Shown here one piece after another: positions 5,847-5,962 of a stretch of 5,962 nucleotides of DNA. This DNA comes from Thermoproteota archaeon (GTDB lineage Archaea > Korarchaeota > Korarchaeia > Korarchaeales > Korarchaeaceae), in the NCBI GenBank assembly GCA_021158805.1, contig JAGGTZ010000176.1:1-5962 (forward strand). The letters are read 5' to 3'. The notes under the pieces were generated by a model, which saw nothing but the letters and a program-made list of their open reading frames with translations, was not told the DNA's origin and searched no databases. Every line of letters begins with the position of its first letter. Position 1 is the stretch's first letter. The position numbers and the translations under genes were made by a program.

Positions 5847-5864
5847 TATGGACAAATGGTCCAT
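5847..5864 (-). promoter_or_regulatory. Palindromic operator candidate, copy 2 (ATGGACCATTTGTCCATA)
   Basis: ATGGAC and GTCCAT form perfect six-base arms around a five-base spacer. The core GGACCATTTGTCCATA (5862 to 5847, minus strand) matches copy 1 at 14 of 16 positions in the same orientation relative to a minus-strand gene. Its near edge is 41 bases upstream of the 95-residue gene's start, 20 bases (about two helical turns) closer than in copy 1. It also lies only 13 bases before the plus-strand start at 5878, so binding could affect that gene in the opposite sense. Confidence 0.65.
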
Positions 5865-5877
5865 TGAGTACTGAGAG

Positions 5878-5962
5878 ATGATCGCAATGGAAGCAATCCC
5901 TCCATCTCTCGCAGTGGTAATAATACCGCTAAATATCATTGCAGCAGTACTATCCCTCTACC
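5878..5962 (+). CDS. N-terminal fragment of a membrane protein, unrecognised
   Basis: An open frame begins at ATG 5878, directly after an in-frame TGA at 5872, and stays open to the right edge: MIAMEAIPPS then LAVVIIPLNIIAAVLSLY. A second ATG at 5887 is equally possible. The visible part holds a short head and one membrane helix. No strong Shine-Dalgarno is present before 5878. For the ATG at 5887, GATGATC just upstream weakly resembles GGTGATC. The gene would be divergent from the 95-residue gene and share the palindromic operator. With only 28 residues visible, neither the family nor the reality of the gene is secure. Confidence 0.42.
   Translation, partial: MIAMEAIPPSLAVVIIPLNIIAAVLSLY

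Overview
The window looks like part of an archaeal chromosome, probably from a thermophile of the Thermoproteota or Korarchaeota type. I infer this from three things. Several starts carry archaeal Shine-Dalgarno sequences (a full GGAGGTGA before the DUF4405 gene). TATA-like boxes lie about 30 bases upstream of starts. The protein families present (DUF401, LarA/DUF2088, YkgJ, multi-domain CDF) are common in archaea. The lineage cannot be fixed from this sequence alone. No rRNA, tRNA, CRISPR array or intact mobile element was seen.

Bases 1-3345 hold a compact block of minus-strand genes. In transcription order these are a YkgJ-type cysteine-cluster protein, a cation diffusion facilitator (CDF) with an unusually long C-terminal region, a DUF401 integral membrane transporter, and the 5' end of a LarA-like (DUF2088) gene. 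DUF401 and LarA overlap and form a translationally coupled pair, which suggests transport plus racemisation of a 2-hydroxy acid. YkgJ and CDF are 48 bases apart and may also be co-transcribed. Bases 3346-3658 hold no convincing gene, but contain a cluster of TTAGG/CCTAA elements near the YkgJ promoter, a possible degraded reading frame, and a terminator-like hairpin after the DUF4405 gene.

Bases 3659-5962 form a different kind of region. A small DUF4405 membrane protein (minus) and an unrecognised 95-residue membrane-anchored protein (minus) each stand at the edge of a divergent intergenic region. Each has upstream of it nearly the same palindromic element, GGACnATTnGTCCATA. Between them, on the plus strand, lie two consecutive damaged genes: an unrecognised protein of about 147 residues (one frameshift, one amber stop) and an SLC13/ArsB-type permease (no standard start codon, two frameshifts, one in-frame TGA). 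Two of the three frameshifts fall in five-G runs, so sequencing error must be separated from true decay. At the right edge a plus-strand membrane protein begins, divergent from the 95-residue gene.

The most interesting result is the pair of matching operators, which suggests a small local regulon of membrane proteins around a decaying permease gene. The second is the CDF transporter, with three apparent tandem C-terminal domains and an Asn in place of a usual metal ligand.
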